64,000 nt of DNA from Mucilaginibacter auburnensis (GCF_002797815.1 NZ_PGFJ01000002.1:1364001-1428000), one strand, 5' to 3'; counted from the stretch's first letter, positions 48,401-56,013 are shown. Made by a program: numbers and translations. The notes: a model not told the origin generated them from the sequence alone.

Positions 48401-48776
48401 TATAACATATATAAAACGCGGACCAAACGGCAAGGTTTATGTAGGCAGAACAAGTGGAACAGGTAGAGTAGAAGATATTTTAAGACGCAGAGATGCAACC
48501 CATCATATGAAAGGCTATGGTCCTGCTGTCGAAGATCGCGTATCAGCAGGTGTAAAAATTAGTGCAATTCCGGGATTTGGCTTTACAACATCCTCTGCTG
48601 CATATGCTACAATACGTGGGCGGGAACAACAGTTAATCGATTTTTACGGTGGTATCGGAAATCCCATGCTTGGAAATTCAATAAGAGGTGTTTCCAAAAT
48701 AAATCCCGCAGGGAGAATTTTTCATAATTTATCAAGCTCGATCTTTGGCGAAATCGCGGATTATACAGGCTACTAA
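42405..48776 (+). CDS. Giant SpvB/VCBS/RHS polymorphic toxin with GIY-YIG-like tip
   Basis: This is a 2123-residue secreted protein. Order of parts: signal peptide (LITTIFFSILCLTSVAYSQ); SpvB-like N-domain near residues 95-165 (VYNSQGGDGLAGYGWNISGL); five VCBS/FG-GAP-type repeats near 399, 518, 581, 630 and 678 (for example GDFNGDGKTDIMFP); a TcdB-middle-like region; many YD repeats from about 1080 to 1740 (NYDYDVWGRVTETRDY); the RHS core at about 1748-1862 (YLLRDYLGSIIMITDANGAV to NPLKYTDPTG); a Gly-rich linker; and a variable tip from about 1995. The tip reads TYIKRGPNGKVYVGRTSG with later RGREQQLIDFYGG, the layout of a GIY-YIG/URI nuclease. Two candidate immunity genes follow directly. Confidence 0.88.
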   Translation: MNLKKLITTIFFSILCLTSVAYSQVIPDSLKKDTTKTVNFADTIKYIKPDPNNRKKPIVTVTSGKSTASSIKGAASSDISDLPLSNTSSLSSATIDPGRTVTAIDVSSSGASTYTVPIAVPPGISGVVPKIALVYNSQGGDGLAGYGWNISGLSTITRIPATRFHDDRIGVVKGDMDDRFALDGQRLLLKSGTYGADGAEYQTENYSNTKIVSHGSLGTGLGPQYFDVYYADGSHAVYGQNADSRTKNTYSINYMDNPQNVRISYTYTKSNEVSVIDQIAYGALNSGTAINQINFTYDVRQRTGQLYIGGTEIRLTKILKQIDVVGNGVGYRTYALTHNTIIGFNYEQIATIQEISGDGTKSFEPIYFYYGDNHPYFNVTTSTDPYLSGISGLKSNVLTGDFNGNGKMDIVVYPTGKNKFWIKWDPGKITSDAFTDAVDTSFFFAFASTYLKADNKVAIGQGLLLVQEPSDGVIVFKTYSEGAYSVVQKEYQRIWNAPVKACAPGTNPSLQIPRRYCSGDFNGDGLTDVIAFSLPYSNNGCTSDTTARIHFINLDRRLSSNFVTASGSLIRTIGSNDKIYTGDFNGDDKTDLLHITPERMYVYNLNEANELVLLWAFTSPTTPTAFPPLFGDFNGDGKTDIMFPTANNNIFTLFISTGKGFIKQDKTYPFSSANALIPNDANNDGKTDIISYTTTTNNAHWGNANVKVYNNIGPGEFGLGSEVSMNTHLDNFPIPLFLNNEQPNYELEFGLLSDNTITQFSNLQDMKSIRGLKTVAQAGVIHRLEYKAAVPDDGYPVPIYIGDEKHVYPYVNMKYAPGIKVVSKLRRIFTGTAPSDVMQIFNYKSAVRNMAGLGYLGFTETVRSNWIKNDDSNDQRKIFTTNVTDPLLRGAIVRSFTSKSPFISDNIKNAQGTTPDIVLATAVNTTQTVVAAQSITMQPGFSVDAANGIFIAQLDDPANGMNDGAAIYDYITRTDYTYNTQLLSSKVFINKPTAVIVKDLLNKTNTLTSYGYDSYYNVNHYTSNFSGHGTKTVDYVFNNNPTSWYFGRVNNKKETSTIGGDSFSTEEQYSYTGAFVTQIKRKGNGTNFITEDYEPDAFGNVKKKTVTTSDGSRVIKTDYDASGRFVVKLTGVDGLETNMTYNSSNGTMSSLTNSYGQTTNYDYDVWGRVTETRDYLNNKTNIGYGGVNTGSISVFKTNDEGQSNTTVINALGQTTSIANADVLGQYVSMAYGYDIYGGQISRSEPGIGSYGQVNTTEYDNYGRVISMSSFTGKTTSISYNGLQTTVNDGTKTVVTTRDAMGNIKSVQDPGGTINYAYFGNGGLKSTDYGGSAQAIEQDGWGRKTKLTDPSAGVYTYTYNEFGEPLSQTTPKGVTNYTYLPDGRLNTRDIVSDNTNMHYVYGYNSATKLLETINLDDNIYHNDIDYTYGYDVNKRLISVVEENPQARFAKTLTYNSLDQVANETNEAKNKANNITVSKTLTYIYSHGEVKEITNAGNSIWKVTAQDARGHVTTALLGTALKQTNTYDSFGSPTEFRTDNVTGIPVELMKLGFSFDAVTANLTSRTNSAFNPTPGNPWTESFTYDNQDRLTGFNENSATVSNTQSYDARGRITINSQLGNYTYTGNSYQQAGLTNLSNFAINNYQNRQLQQVTYNAFKAPVTINEDGKERIDFEYNGAGQRSHMYYGSTNTTKTARPFVRHYSEDGSMEITEDKVTGKTGFVFYLGGDAYTAPAIWKYEQTGGTVNTNGLYYLLRDYLGSIIMITDANGAVQEKRHFDAWGNIVKMENGAGVPLNALQITDRGYTGHEHLQGVGLINMNARLYDPLLHRFLAPDDVMQDPFNTQNYNRYAYVLNNPLKYTDPTGNYKEETEAERKAREQREKEDAELLDQLRREGQAILDQVNIFSEPSNDWGGGGGGGSSWDFGGADNNSSANAISDQGGNQIGSCCNTALAGVVIPLGGVGTGTGIGTGLAELVPPVALAIATAVAIDLAETAATDRKFITYIKRGPNGKVYVGRTSGTGRVEDILRRRDATHHMKGYGPAVEDRVSAGVKISAIPGFGFTTSSAAYATIRGREQQLIDFYGGIGNPMLGNSIRGVSKINPAGRIFHNLSSSIFGEIADYTGY

Positions 48777-48791
48777 TTAGGTATAATACAA

Positions 48792-49280
48792 ATGAAAAAA
48801 AAGCAAAAGGAAATACCTGGAGGTATAGTTAAAATTCAGTTTGATACACTATTTCACACATACGGTAGAATATTGAACTATGGCGACGTGGCACTTTATG
48901 ATAAAAAAGCAGATAAAGATATAAATGATCTTGAAGAGATTATAAGGAGCCCCATTATATATAAAATGATAGTAAATATTGGCGCCATAGAACGCGGAAG
49001 ATGGCCAATAATTGGAATAATACCATTGGAGAAAGAATTACAGAACAGTAAATACTACTTGGAAGAAATCGGCCATCCTGATTTATGCAAAATAAAAACT
49101 AATGGTAATACGATTTACAATAGGCCTAAAGAAGAAGCTGCGGGATTAGAAGTAGGCGCAATTTGGGATGCATTACATGTTGAAGAGTTTTTAAGGGATC
49201 ATTATGCTGGCAGGGAAAACATTAGTTTAAAGCAAATTGACGTTTTTGGAAACTACAAATTTAATACGAAAAGTTATTAA
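48792..49280 (+). CDS. Imm26-like immunity protein
   Basis: This 162-residue cytoplasmic protein starts 15 bp after the RHS gene. It resembles Imm26-family immunity proteins: an N-terminal PGGIVKIQFDTLFHTYGRIL stretch, ALYDKKADKDINDLEEIIRS, GAIERGRWPIIGIIPLE, and the late AIWDALHVEEFLRDHYAGRE signature. No signal peptide is present, so it would protect in the cytoplasm, where a nuclease tip would act. The pairing with the GIY-YIG-like tip follows from adjacency. Confidence 0.75.
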   Translation: MKKKQKEIPGGIVKIQFDTLFHTYGRILNYGDVALYDKKADKDINDLEEIIRSPIIYKMIVNIGAIERGRWPIIGIIPLEKELQNSKYYLEEIGHPDLCKIKTNGNTIYNRPKEEAAGLEVGAIWDALHVEEFLRDHYAGRENISLKQIDVFGNYKFNTKSY

Positions 49281-49285
49281 GATTT

Positions 49286-49747
49286 ATGGCAAGAAAACTC
49301 AATGAGATCCAACAAAAGGAACTTTCGTTTATAAAGGATTGGTGCCTCACTATCATACACTTTTTGCTGGAGAAATATGGCCTTGATGTAGTGTTGAAAA
49401 TGTTTGAAGAAGTTGTAGTCAAATCCTACAATGAGCAGAATTTACGAGGCTCAAGATATCTTATAAAAGATATTAATGAATTTGCCAAAGAGTTACCTGA
49501 AAATGACCTCAACGAACTCAACTTATTGTTAAATAAAACTTTTGGAAAGGACTTATTAAAAGACGATGATAAGATCGCAAAAAAAATTATCCAAATATTA
49601 AAAAAAGGAAAAATTACTACCGAGGCTCAATTCAGGCTTGTTCTAGGCAGGGTTGAGCAGATATACCAAAACCCTGATAGTTTGGAAGAGGTAGAGCGAT
49701 TAAATAAGTTACTATCGGAGTTTGAAACAGCAAGAAATAAATTGTAG
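49286..49747 (+). CDS. Helical protein of unknown function in the immunity region
   Basis: This 153-residue all-helical, Lys/Glu/Leu-rich protein has no signal peptide (ARKLNEIQQKELSFIKDWCL, later GKITTEAQFRLVLGRVEQIY). It starts 5 bp after the Imm26-like gene and ends 9 bp before the displaced RHS tip. It could be a second immunity protein, for this tip or for a lost one. I do not recognise a family. Confidence 0.55.
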   Translation: MARKLNEIQQKELSFIKDWCLTIIHFLLEKYGLDVVLKMFEEVVVKSYNEQNLRGSRYLIKDINEFAKELPENDLNELNLLLNKTFGKDLLKDDDKIAKKIIQILKKGKITTEAQFRLVLGRVEQIYQNPDSLEEVERLNKLLSEFETARNKL

Positions 49748-49756
49748 AGATACCCC

Positions 49757-51169
49757 GCTCCCGCCATATGGAAATATGAGCAAACAGGAGGCATAGTTAA
49801 CACCAATGGATTATTCTATTTGCTGCGCGATTATTTAGGCAGCATTATAATGATAACCGATGCCAATGGCGCGGTGCAGGAAAAACGCCATTTTGATGCG
49901 TGGGGTAACATTGTAAAATTAGAAAACGGTGCAGGTACAACATTAAATGCACTGGGAATAACAGACCGCGGTTATACCGGGCACGAGCATTTACAGGGTG
50001 TAGGCTTAATAAACATGAACGCGAGGTTATACGACCCCTTGTTACACCGTTTCTTAGCGCCAGATAATTTTGTTCAGGACCCTGGTAATACACAAAATTT
50101 TAATCGCTATGCTTATGTAATGAACAATCCGCTAAAGTTTACTGACAAAAGCGGTGAATTCTGGGAATTTATTATACTGGGCCTTTATACAAATGCGCTT
50201 AGTAATCATGCCGCTGGAAAGAGTTTTTTTGATGGTTGGCTAAAAGCAGTGGTGCTTAGTGCGGCACAAAGCGGTGTAGCAAATTTGATTGGTAATGCAG
50301 CTGTGAGCTGGCATCTAAGTGGTTTAGGTGGAGCTGCATTTCAGGCGGTGGCGCATGGAACAGCGGGGGGGCTAATGTCTGTTGCTAATGGCGGTAATTT
50401 CGGTCCAGGATTTTTATCAGGATTCACAAGTTCTATTGTCGGTTCTGCACTTAAAGGTCCGCTTAGTAATTTAAAAGGTGGTTGGGGAACAGCTGGAATG
50501 TATGGTAGTGGGATGTTATCTGGAGGATTAAGTTCTAAATTAGCAGGCGGAAATTTTTGGGATGGTGTGCGAAATGGGGCTATTATAACAGGATTGAATC
50601 ATATGGCGCATGCAATACAAAAAGTGATAATCAATTTAAAAGGGAGACTAGAATTAAATAGGTTAGCTGCTCAATTTGACGTCAAAGGTATTAAAGCTGG
50701 TGGGCTTCAAGTTATTCAAGTATATAGGGGAACGGGTGGAGTAAATGGCAACATGTCTTTCGTGGACGGAGGTATTAACTCTCCATATGCCTCTTCTGCT
50801 CAAAATGGAGCACCTGCTCAAGAAGGCAATCCCTACTATCTAAATCCAAGGGAAGTTTCTGAAGACGTTAGTTGGTCTGGAACGGAGGGCAGTCTTGGTG
50901 TGACCGACAGACAAAATGGAGCATTTTATAACGAGAAAAGTGTTTTTGATGTTATACTTGTTGCAACTAATTATAACGGAACTGGCGTTGATCGACTATT
51001 AGGGGGATTTACTTGGGGGTACGATTTATATCGATTACAAATTAACGGGGGCAATTTTGTGCAAGGAGCTAGCTATTTATTCAGTGACTCTGATTTTAGA
51101 AGAAACATTTCCGCCGAAGCTTTAAAAATTATTAATAAAGATTATCCAAAATATAAATTTTCTAGATAA
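49757..51169 (+). pseudogene. Displaced RHS tip cassette with a different toxin candidate
   Basis: From 49757 the DNA repeats the end of the RHS core of the large gene (47592-47990), about 400 bp aligned without gaps, and then diverges into a new tip. The frame is open from the stop of the previous gene; no ATG with a ribosome site stands at the point where homology begins, though TTG 49820 or an internal ATG could start it. The core ends in NNPLKFTDKSGEF rather than DPTG. A Gly/Ala-rich, partly hydrophobic pretoxin stretch follows (NAAVSWHLSGLGGAAFQAV), then an unrecognised C-terminal domain of about 130 residues (AEALKIINKDYPKYKF at the end). It looks like a silent cassette for tip replacement. 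Confidence 0.8.
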
Positions 51170-51177
51170 CTTAGATT

Positions 51178-51612
51178 ATGTACTACGTCAAGCTGCTGCT
51201 TTTAATAAACATCATTTTATTTTCATTTAATAAAGTAGATGCTCAGGATTCAATTAGATTGATAGGTAAAAATGGAAAAAAAATCGGCATACCAATAACG
51301 AGGGAAGAGTTTGACAAAAAGATATCTAATTATATTAACCTAATGAGCGAATGGAGGAAATTTGATCCTATTGAGTATGTTGAGATGGTGAGGCTTTACA
51401 ATACAATTGGTAATTCGGACCTGATTAGCATAGATTACTATAGAATGTACTACCATATTTTTATGGTTATGTATGTTAAAGATGTTGGCAAATCGCTTGA
51501 CGCAAAATTGATGAAAGGAATGTCGATGTATTCAAAAAAATATAACATTTGGATTGGCGATAGGCCGTTTGGGAATAGTAACAGTTCTTATGATATAGAT
51601 AATATCGACTAA
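51178..51612 (+). CDS. Secreted candidate immunity protein for the displaced tip
   Basis: This 144-residue protein has a signal peptide (KLLLLINIILFSFNKVDAQ) and a small acidic, Tyr-rich mature part (DPIEYVEMVRLYNTIGNSD, YYRMYYHIFMVMYVKD). It starts 8 bp after the cassette. Position fits a cognate immunity gene. The signal peptide would place it in the periplasm, which suggests that the new tip attacks the envelope rather than nucleic acid. No family is recognised. Confidence 0.6.
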   Translation: MYYVKLLLLINIILFSFNKVDAQDSIRLIGKNGKKIGIPITREEFDKKISNYINLMSEWRKFDPIEYVEMVRLYNTIGNSDLISIDYYRMYYHIFMVMYVKDVGKSLDAKLMKGMSMYSKKYNIWIGDRPFGNSNSSYDIDNID

Positions 51613-51628
51613 TGAAAAAGCCCTAAGC

Positions 51629-51653
51629 TGGCGCACGCGTGCCGCGTGTGCCA
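51629..51653. repeat. GC-rich hairpin after the toxin cassette
   Basis: The sequence TGGCGCACGCG / CGCGTGTGCCA (51629-51639 and 51643-51653) forms a long stem with a three-base loop. It is unusually GC-rich in an AT-rich region. Confidence 0.5.
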
Positions 51654-51681
51654 TTATAAGCCAAATTTGAAAAAAATACTC

Positions 51682-51710
51682 AAAGCCTGGTTTAACCGCC
51701 AGGCTTTTTT
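51682..51710 (+). terminator. Rho-independent terminator of the RHS cassette operon
   Basis: AAAGCCTGG (51682-51690) pairs with CCAGGCTTT (51699-51707), running into six T residues (51705-51710). Confidence 0.9.
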
Positions 51711-52041
51711 ACTTAGTGTATTAAAGCCTCTCTCATTTGGTGTACCAAAAAACAGTTCAAAAATTTAAAATACAACATGTTGATCTTTAATTTTTTGCGC
51801 GCGATTCAAAGCTGAATTTCCTGACGTAAAAGTTGTACCATTTGCAAAATGAATAAAAATTAATGGTTTGATAGTCAGTTAGCAGGTGCCCCAATTGGTA
51901 TAAAGTTATTTTCTATGTCGTATATTTAGGTGGCCCACCTTAGTGTGGTTGTGGATGTAAAGATGATATTTCCTGTTGCACCATTATAAATTGTTTGAAC
52001 GGCTTATGTAATTTTAAGCGAAATTATACCCTATCAAAGTA
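51711..52041. other. Gene-free gap between convergent island genes
   Basis: The 331 bp are AT-rich with no credible reading frame, hairpin or promoter visible by eye. Confidence 0.5.
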
Positions 52042-54990
52042 TTACCTAACAATTGTTACCGAGCCTGATAACGGCCTTTGCTCGCCGGCAGGATAAATAA
52101 TATAGTAATAAGCCCCAACAGGCTGTTGTGTAATACCATAACTGCCATCCCACGGCTTTGCGTAACCCGTTGACTGGAACACCAGTTGCCCTGAGCGGGA
52201 ATAAATTTTAACTGTACACTTAGGATATGCTACCAATGCCGGAATTTCCCAGGTATCATTTATACCGTCGCCATTTGGAGTAAAAGCATTTGGAGGAACA
52301 ATAGAAAGCGGAGCAGGAATGACGGTGAGCAACGCATCTACATAAGTAATGGTATAATTTGGTGCAACCGCGCCTGTAACATTTATTGGATAACTGCCAA
52401 CTGGAGATGTTGTTGTCGCCATTGTGGTTATTGTTGGTTTAACATTTAGCACAGTTTCGTTTTCGTTATTTACAAAACCGCTATAAGTGAAGGTTAATGT
52501 CGGGTTAAGGGCATTTTGAATTTTCTGGTTATCATCTGCTGCTATAGTTAGCGGAGCAGGTAACACCGTTAAAGTGCCATCTACCCAATTGATACTATAA
52601 TTACCGGCGGCAAAACCATTACCCCCGGAATTTACCGTTGTCGGAGTAATTTGATAAGGTCCAATACCGGAATTTCCGGAAGCCCCGGCGCCATAATTGA
52701 TCATTACCGTATTGAGCGTATTACCGTTCTTCAAAATACCGGAGGTGATTTTGAATGCCGCTGAACTGGTGTTGTTGGACAAGACCTCGCCATACTGTTT
52801 AACTCTGTCGTCCGCAGCTATGGTTAGCGGAGCCGGAGTTATAGTGATGTTGGGCATAGCTACGTTAACATTTGCCGCACCCTGGCTACTTAACGCAATA
52901 TTACCCGAGTAGGTGCCTGTAGCAGCACCCGGCTTTAACCTGAAGTACACAGGGGTGACAGGAATGTTGCTTCCGGTACCTAACAATGTGGTTTCGGTAA
53001 AATTAATATCATCCAAACTAATCTCGAAACCAGCAGGGGCAGCAACAGTTATTCTGTCTAACAAATTTAAGCCAGACACGGTAAATGACCGTGAAGATAA
53101 TGTATTGCCAAATTCTATAGTGGCAGTTACAGGTAAAGTACTGTTAGCTGTTATAACCGGCGCGGGGTTAACAGTAATATTAAAAGTAGTTGCTACACCA
53201 CTACAGTTACCTGAAGAAGGGGTTACGGTAACGGTTGCCGTAAGAGGAGCTTGAGTTGTATTAACCGCCGTGAAGCTGCTGATGGGGCCGTTGCCATTCG
53301 CGGCCAAACCAATACCCGGTGTGTTGTTTACCCAACTGTAAACACTTGCTGTACCTGAAAAATTAATAGCAGTGGTTCTGCCGCCAGCCGATAGGGTTTG
53401 ATTGCTTACTATGTTCACTGAAGGTTGTGGGTTAATAGCGGCGCTTACGGTTGCCTGTTGAGCAACAGCCCCAGTTGACGTACAAACCACGTTTCCTGTT
53501 AAATTTCCTGAAACTGCGGTGGACGACGATCTGACAAAGACAGTGGTTGGACTAACTGAACCCGATGTGGCAGGTAAAATGAGGGTATTGCCGAAGCCAC
53601 TACCCGAATTTAGAGAAATTTCGAAACTGGCTGGGGCCACTATGTTGATGTCAGAATTTAAGCCGTTACCTGACACCTGGAACTGTTGAATATCCGAACT
53701 GGACGACGGAGAGCCAGCACAAGCAGTAATATGTCCTGTAACAGCACTTAACTGTATATTAGGCGACGGATCTACACGTATGGTAAATTTGACTGTGGGC
53801 ATATTACATGGCGGTCCTGGTGCTATGAAGTTGCCAAACGAAGTTGGACCGTTGCCAAAAGGAGATATGATGCCACCACTTCCAAAATTGGCAGCAGTAT
53901 ATGATAGTCGGTTATTTATTTTATCGGTGTAATAAAAAGCTGAATAATCAGGCGTGAATGCCATGCCTTGCGCACCAGGCGAAGGTGTACCAATAACATA
54001 GTTAGTTATGGGGTCAACAATGTTCATGAATCCCGAAATTCCAACCATAGCGATTCGGCTGGTTAAAGGGTTAATGACTATTGACACCGGATTATTACTA
54101 ACCGTTATTTCTTTTGTTATCAGGTTGGAGAGCGCGTTAATAATTGTTAATTTATTGGCTCCGGTCATGGCTACGTACACCGTATTACCGTCAGCACTGG
54201 TCACCAGGCCAGCAGGATTAGCGCCGATATTAATCGTGGATATTACGTTGCCTGTTACAGTGTTGATAACTGACACCGAATTTCCTTTATTGTTGGTTAC
54301 ATAAGCGCGGGTACCGTTTGGGTTGAATATTACGCCATAAGGATCTTGCCCTACGCTGATGTTGGCGATAACTGTTTTTGCGCTGACATCAATTACCGAA
54401 ATTGAATTAGCATTACCACATGCTACATACAGGTAATTACCATCTGGGCTGGCAGCAATGCCCTGAGGTTTTGAAGCTACAAGGACAGTAGATACGGCTG
54501 TATTTGTATATACATCAATAAATGTAACGCTTGCATCATCTTTATTTGTGATATATACTGTTCTTCCGTTTGGGCTAACAGCAGCGCCAAACGGGTTCCG
54601 GCCAACGGGTATAGTAGCGACTATGGTCTTGGTAGCCGTATTAAAAACAGAAACATCATTTGAACCGGAATTGGCAACATATGCTAATGGAGCTGATACA
54701 GGCGTAGCAGTGATAGTTGCTGTAACAGATGACGTACCGGTATTGATAGCGCGGAAAGAAGCTATGTCACCTGTTCCATTTGCGGGAAGGCCAATCCCAG
54801 AGTTACTATTGGTCCAGGTATAGCCACAAGATCCTGACGGGTAAACTATGGGTTGAGTAAAACTACCATTTGAAACTACTTGATTTGATTGTGCCTTAAC
54901 TTGAAAGATTAAGGCGAACGAAAACTGAATAATTACAGTTAACAGCGAACCAATACTTATGTAAACAGGCCGATTAGGAATTAGAAACAA
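52042..54990 (-). CDS. Surface protein: YVTN beta-propeller, MBG domains, type B sorting domain
   Basis: This 982-residue protein starts at TTG 54988-54990, as no ATG is available before the hydrophobic signal (YISIGSLLTVIIQFSFALIF, cleavage near KAQ). Residues about 110-380 hold a YncE-like beta-propeller of YVTN repeats (for example VAYVANSGSNDVSVF starts, and NGRTVYITN, NGTRAYVTNN). Immunoglobulin-like strands follow, then two MBG domains near 720-890 (LTIAADDRVKQYG, LTIAADDNQKIQN). The last 90 residues are a type 9 secretion type B sorting domain: PNAFTPNGDGINDTWEIP, VKIYSRSGQLVFQS, PVGAYYYII. It is likely exported to the cell surface. It lies at the right end of the island. Confidence 0.88.
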   Translation of the reverse strand: MFLIPNRPVYISIGSLLTVIIQFSFALIFQVKAQSNQVVSNGSFTQPIVYPSGSCGYTWTNSNSGIGLPANGTGDIASFRAINTGTSSVTATITATPVSAPLAYVANSGSNDVSVFNTATKTIVATIPVGRNPFGAAVSPNGRTVYITNKDDASVTFIDVYTNTAVSTVLVASKPQGIAASPDGNYLYVACGNANSISVIDVSAKTVIANISVGQDPYGVIFNPNGTRAYVTNNKGNSVSVINTVTGNVISTINIGANPAGLVTSADGNTVYVAMTGANKLTIINALSNLITKEITVSNNPVSIVINPLTSRIAMVGISGFMNIVDPITNYVIGTPSPGAQGMAFTPDYSAFYYTDKINNRLSYTAANFGSGGIISPFGNGPTSFGNFIAPGPPCNMPTVKFTIRVDPSPNIQLSAVTGHITACAGSPSSSSDIQQFQVSGNGLNSDINIVAPASFEISLNSGSGFGNTLILPATSGSVSPTTVFVRSSSTAVSGNLTGNVVCTSTGAVAQQATVSAAINPQPSVNIVSNQTLSAGGRTTAINFSGTASVYSWVNNTPGIGLAANGNGPISSFTAVNTTQAPLTATVTVTPSSGNCSGVATTFNITVNPAPVITANSTLPVTATIEFGNTLSSRSFTVSGLNLLDRITVAAPAGFEISLDDINFTETTLLGTGSNIPVTPVYFRLKPGAATGTYSGNIALSSQGAANVNVAMPNITITPAPLTIAADDRVKQYGEVLSNNTSSAAFKITSGILKNGNTLNTVMINYGAGASGNSGIGPYQITPTTVNSGGNGFAAGNYSINWVDGTLTVLPAPLTIAADDNQKIQNALNPTLTFTYSGFVNNENETVLNVKPTITTMATTTSPVGSYPINVTGAVAPNYTITYVDALLTVIPAPLSIVPPNAFTPNGDGINDTWEIPALVAYPKCTVKIYSRSGQLVFQSTGYAKPWDGSYGITQQPVGAYYYIIYPAGEQRPLSGSVTIVR

Positions 54991-55188
54991 AGTTTAGTTT
55001 GGATTATTTAATCAGGACGAAAATACTTAAATAAGCTAAGACTAAAAAATTGTAGTAATATTTTGAAAAGTTACATGAAGAGCTTTTGTCTAATCATAGC
55101 GCTAATTACTGCTCTTACCTTATAAGGCTGCTGTGTTGAGGCGCAGACACATTCAATACCATAATCAATGAATTGGAAATAAAATTAC

Positions 55189-55254
55189 TTTCCAGAAAAA
55201 TCATATTTCTTCTAAGTTCCTATATAAAGAAGAAAAGACAAAGTTTTCTGGAAA
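55189..55254. repeat. Hairpin repeat near attR, copy 1
   Basis: TTTCCAGAAAA (55189-55199) and TTTTCTGGAAA (55244-55254) are perfect inverted arms, with a second nested TTCTTC/GAAGAA pair and a central TTCCTATATAAAGAAG. Confidence 0.65.
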
Positions 55255-55494
55255 TTGTAAATCAATAATATCCGCACCAAACTACCACGTTCACGCTTCT
55301 AATACTTAAATGATGATTTTGTAAAGTATAAAACGCCAAATAAGTCTTTATGCAGCAATTGAGACTTAAAACGCGCTTTTTGCACATTTAAGCGCTAAAA
55401 CCATTCATTTGCAACATTGAGCGCTATTAACATAGTTGCACTACTCTAAAAGTGGCTATTCAATCTATATATAGCGACAGTGCTTATAGTTCAT

Positions 55495-55563
55495 ACTTCC
55501 AGGAAATCATTAAATCTTGTAACTTCCTATATAAGAAGAGAAAAACAATATTTATTGGAAAAT
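55495..55563. repeat. Hairpin repeat near attR, copy 2
   Basis: A diverged copy of the unit at 55189, with arms ACTTCCAGGAAAT and ATTTATTGGAAAA and the same central AACTTCCTATATAAGAAGAG. Confidence 0.6.
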
Positions 55564-55923
55564 AGTAAGTGGTGCTATTAATTGGGAATAGAAATCATTA
55601 ATCATTTAAGCAAAGTTAAGACTTCGGCTGCTGAAGCGCATGAAAGACTACGGCATAAACACAGCCTCACGCACAACCTTTCATTTATTCCGTTTCCTTT
55701 CTTGCTTTGTTGCCTCAAACCTGGGTTTCGCTAAATAATTAACTGTTTTACTTAAATCTTAAGATTATGATAGATACTTCTTAACACACGTCACCATTAC
55801 AAGCCGAAAGGCGTATATTAGTCGTTAATAAAGTTATTAATAGAGTGCCGGTACAATGTACGGTACACAGATATAAGAAAGCATCAAAAATGATTGAAAC
55901 AGAGATTTTTGACTCTTCGGGCG

Positions 55924-55978
55924 GAGTCCTGCTCCCGCTACCCAGTAAAGCCTCTGATGAAAATCAGGGGCTTTTTTT
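55924..55978. other. Right attachment repeat (attR-like), 55 bp
   Basis: This is a perfect copy of 39546-39600: the last 17 bases of the initiator tRNA and its terminator, without the rest of the tRNA. Confidence 0.88.
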
Positions 55979-56013
55979 GTTAAAAAAGCGTATCCCAACT
56001 AATGCTATTAAAC

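Larger units (their letters stand above)
54991..55923. other. Gene-free AT-rich region next to the right repeat
   Basis: No reading frame over the 933 bp looks coding. It holds two related hairpin units (listed separately) and two near-repeats TGCACATTTAAGCGCTAAAA (55381-55400) and TTTGCAACATTGAGCGCT (55408-55425). Such repeats beside an attachment site could be recombinase or accessory binding sites; this is speculation. Confidence 0.5.

Noticed and set aside
49845..50093. An 82-residue minus-strand frame in the displaced RHS core, matching one at 47680-47919
   Set aside because: The two match because the underlying RHS core is duplicated; the sense-strand protein explains the conservation.
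52697..54823. Four reading frames of 70-113 codons opposite the surface protein gene
   Set aside because: They follow the Thr/Val-rich repeats of the real gene in the opposite strand and lack starts with ribosome sites.
39601..55923. Integrase, relaxase, transposase or replication protein expected in an island
   Set aside because: Nothing of this kind was found on either strand, so the island is called from its repeats and content alone.
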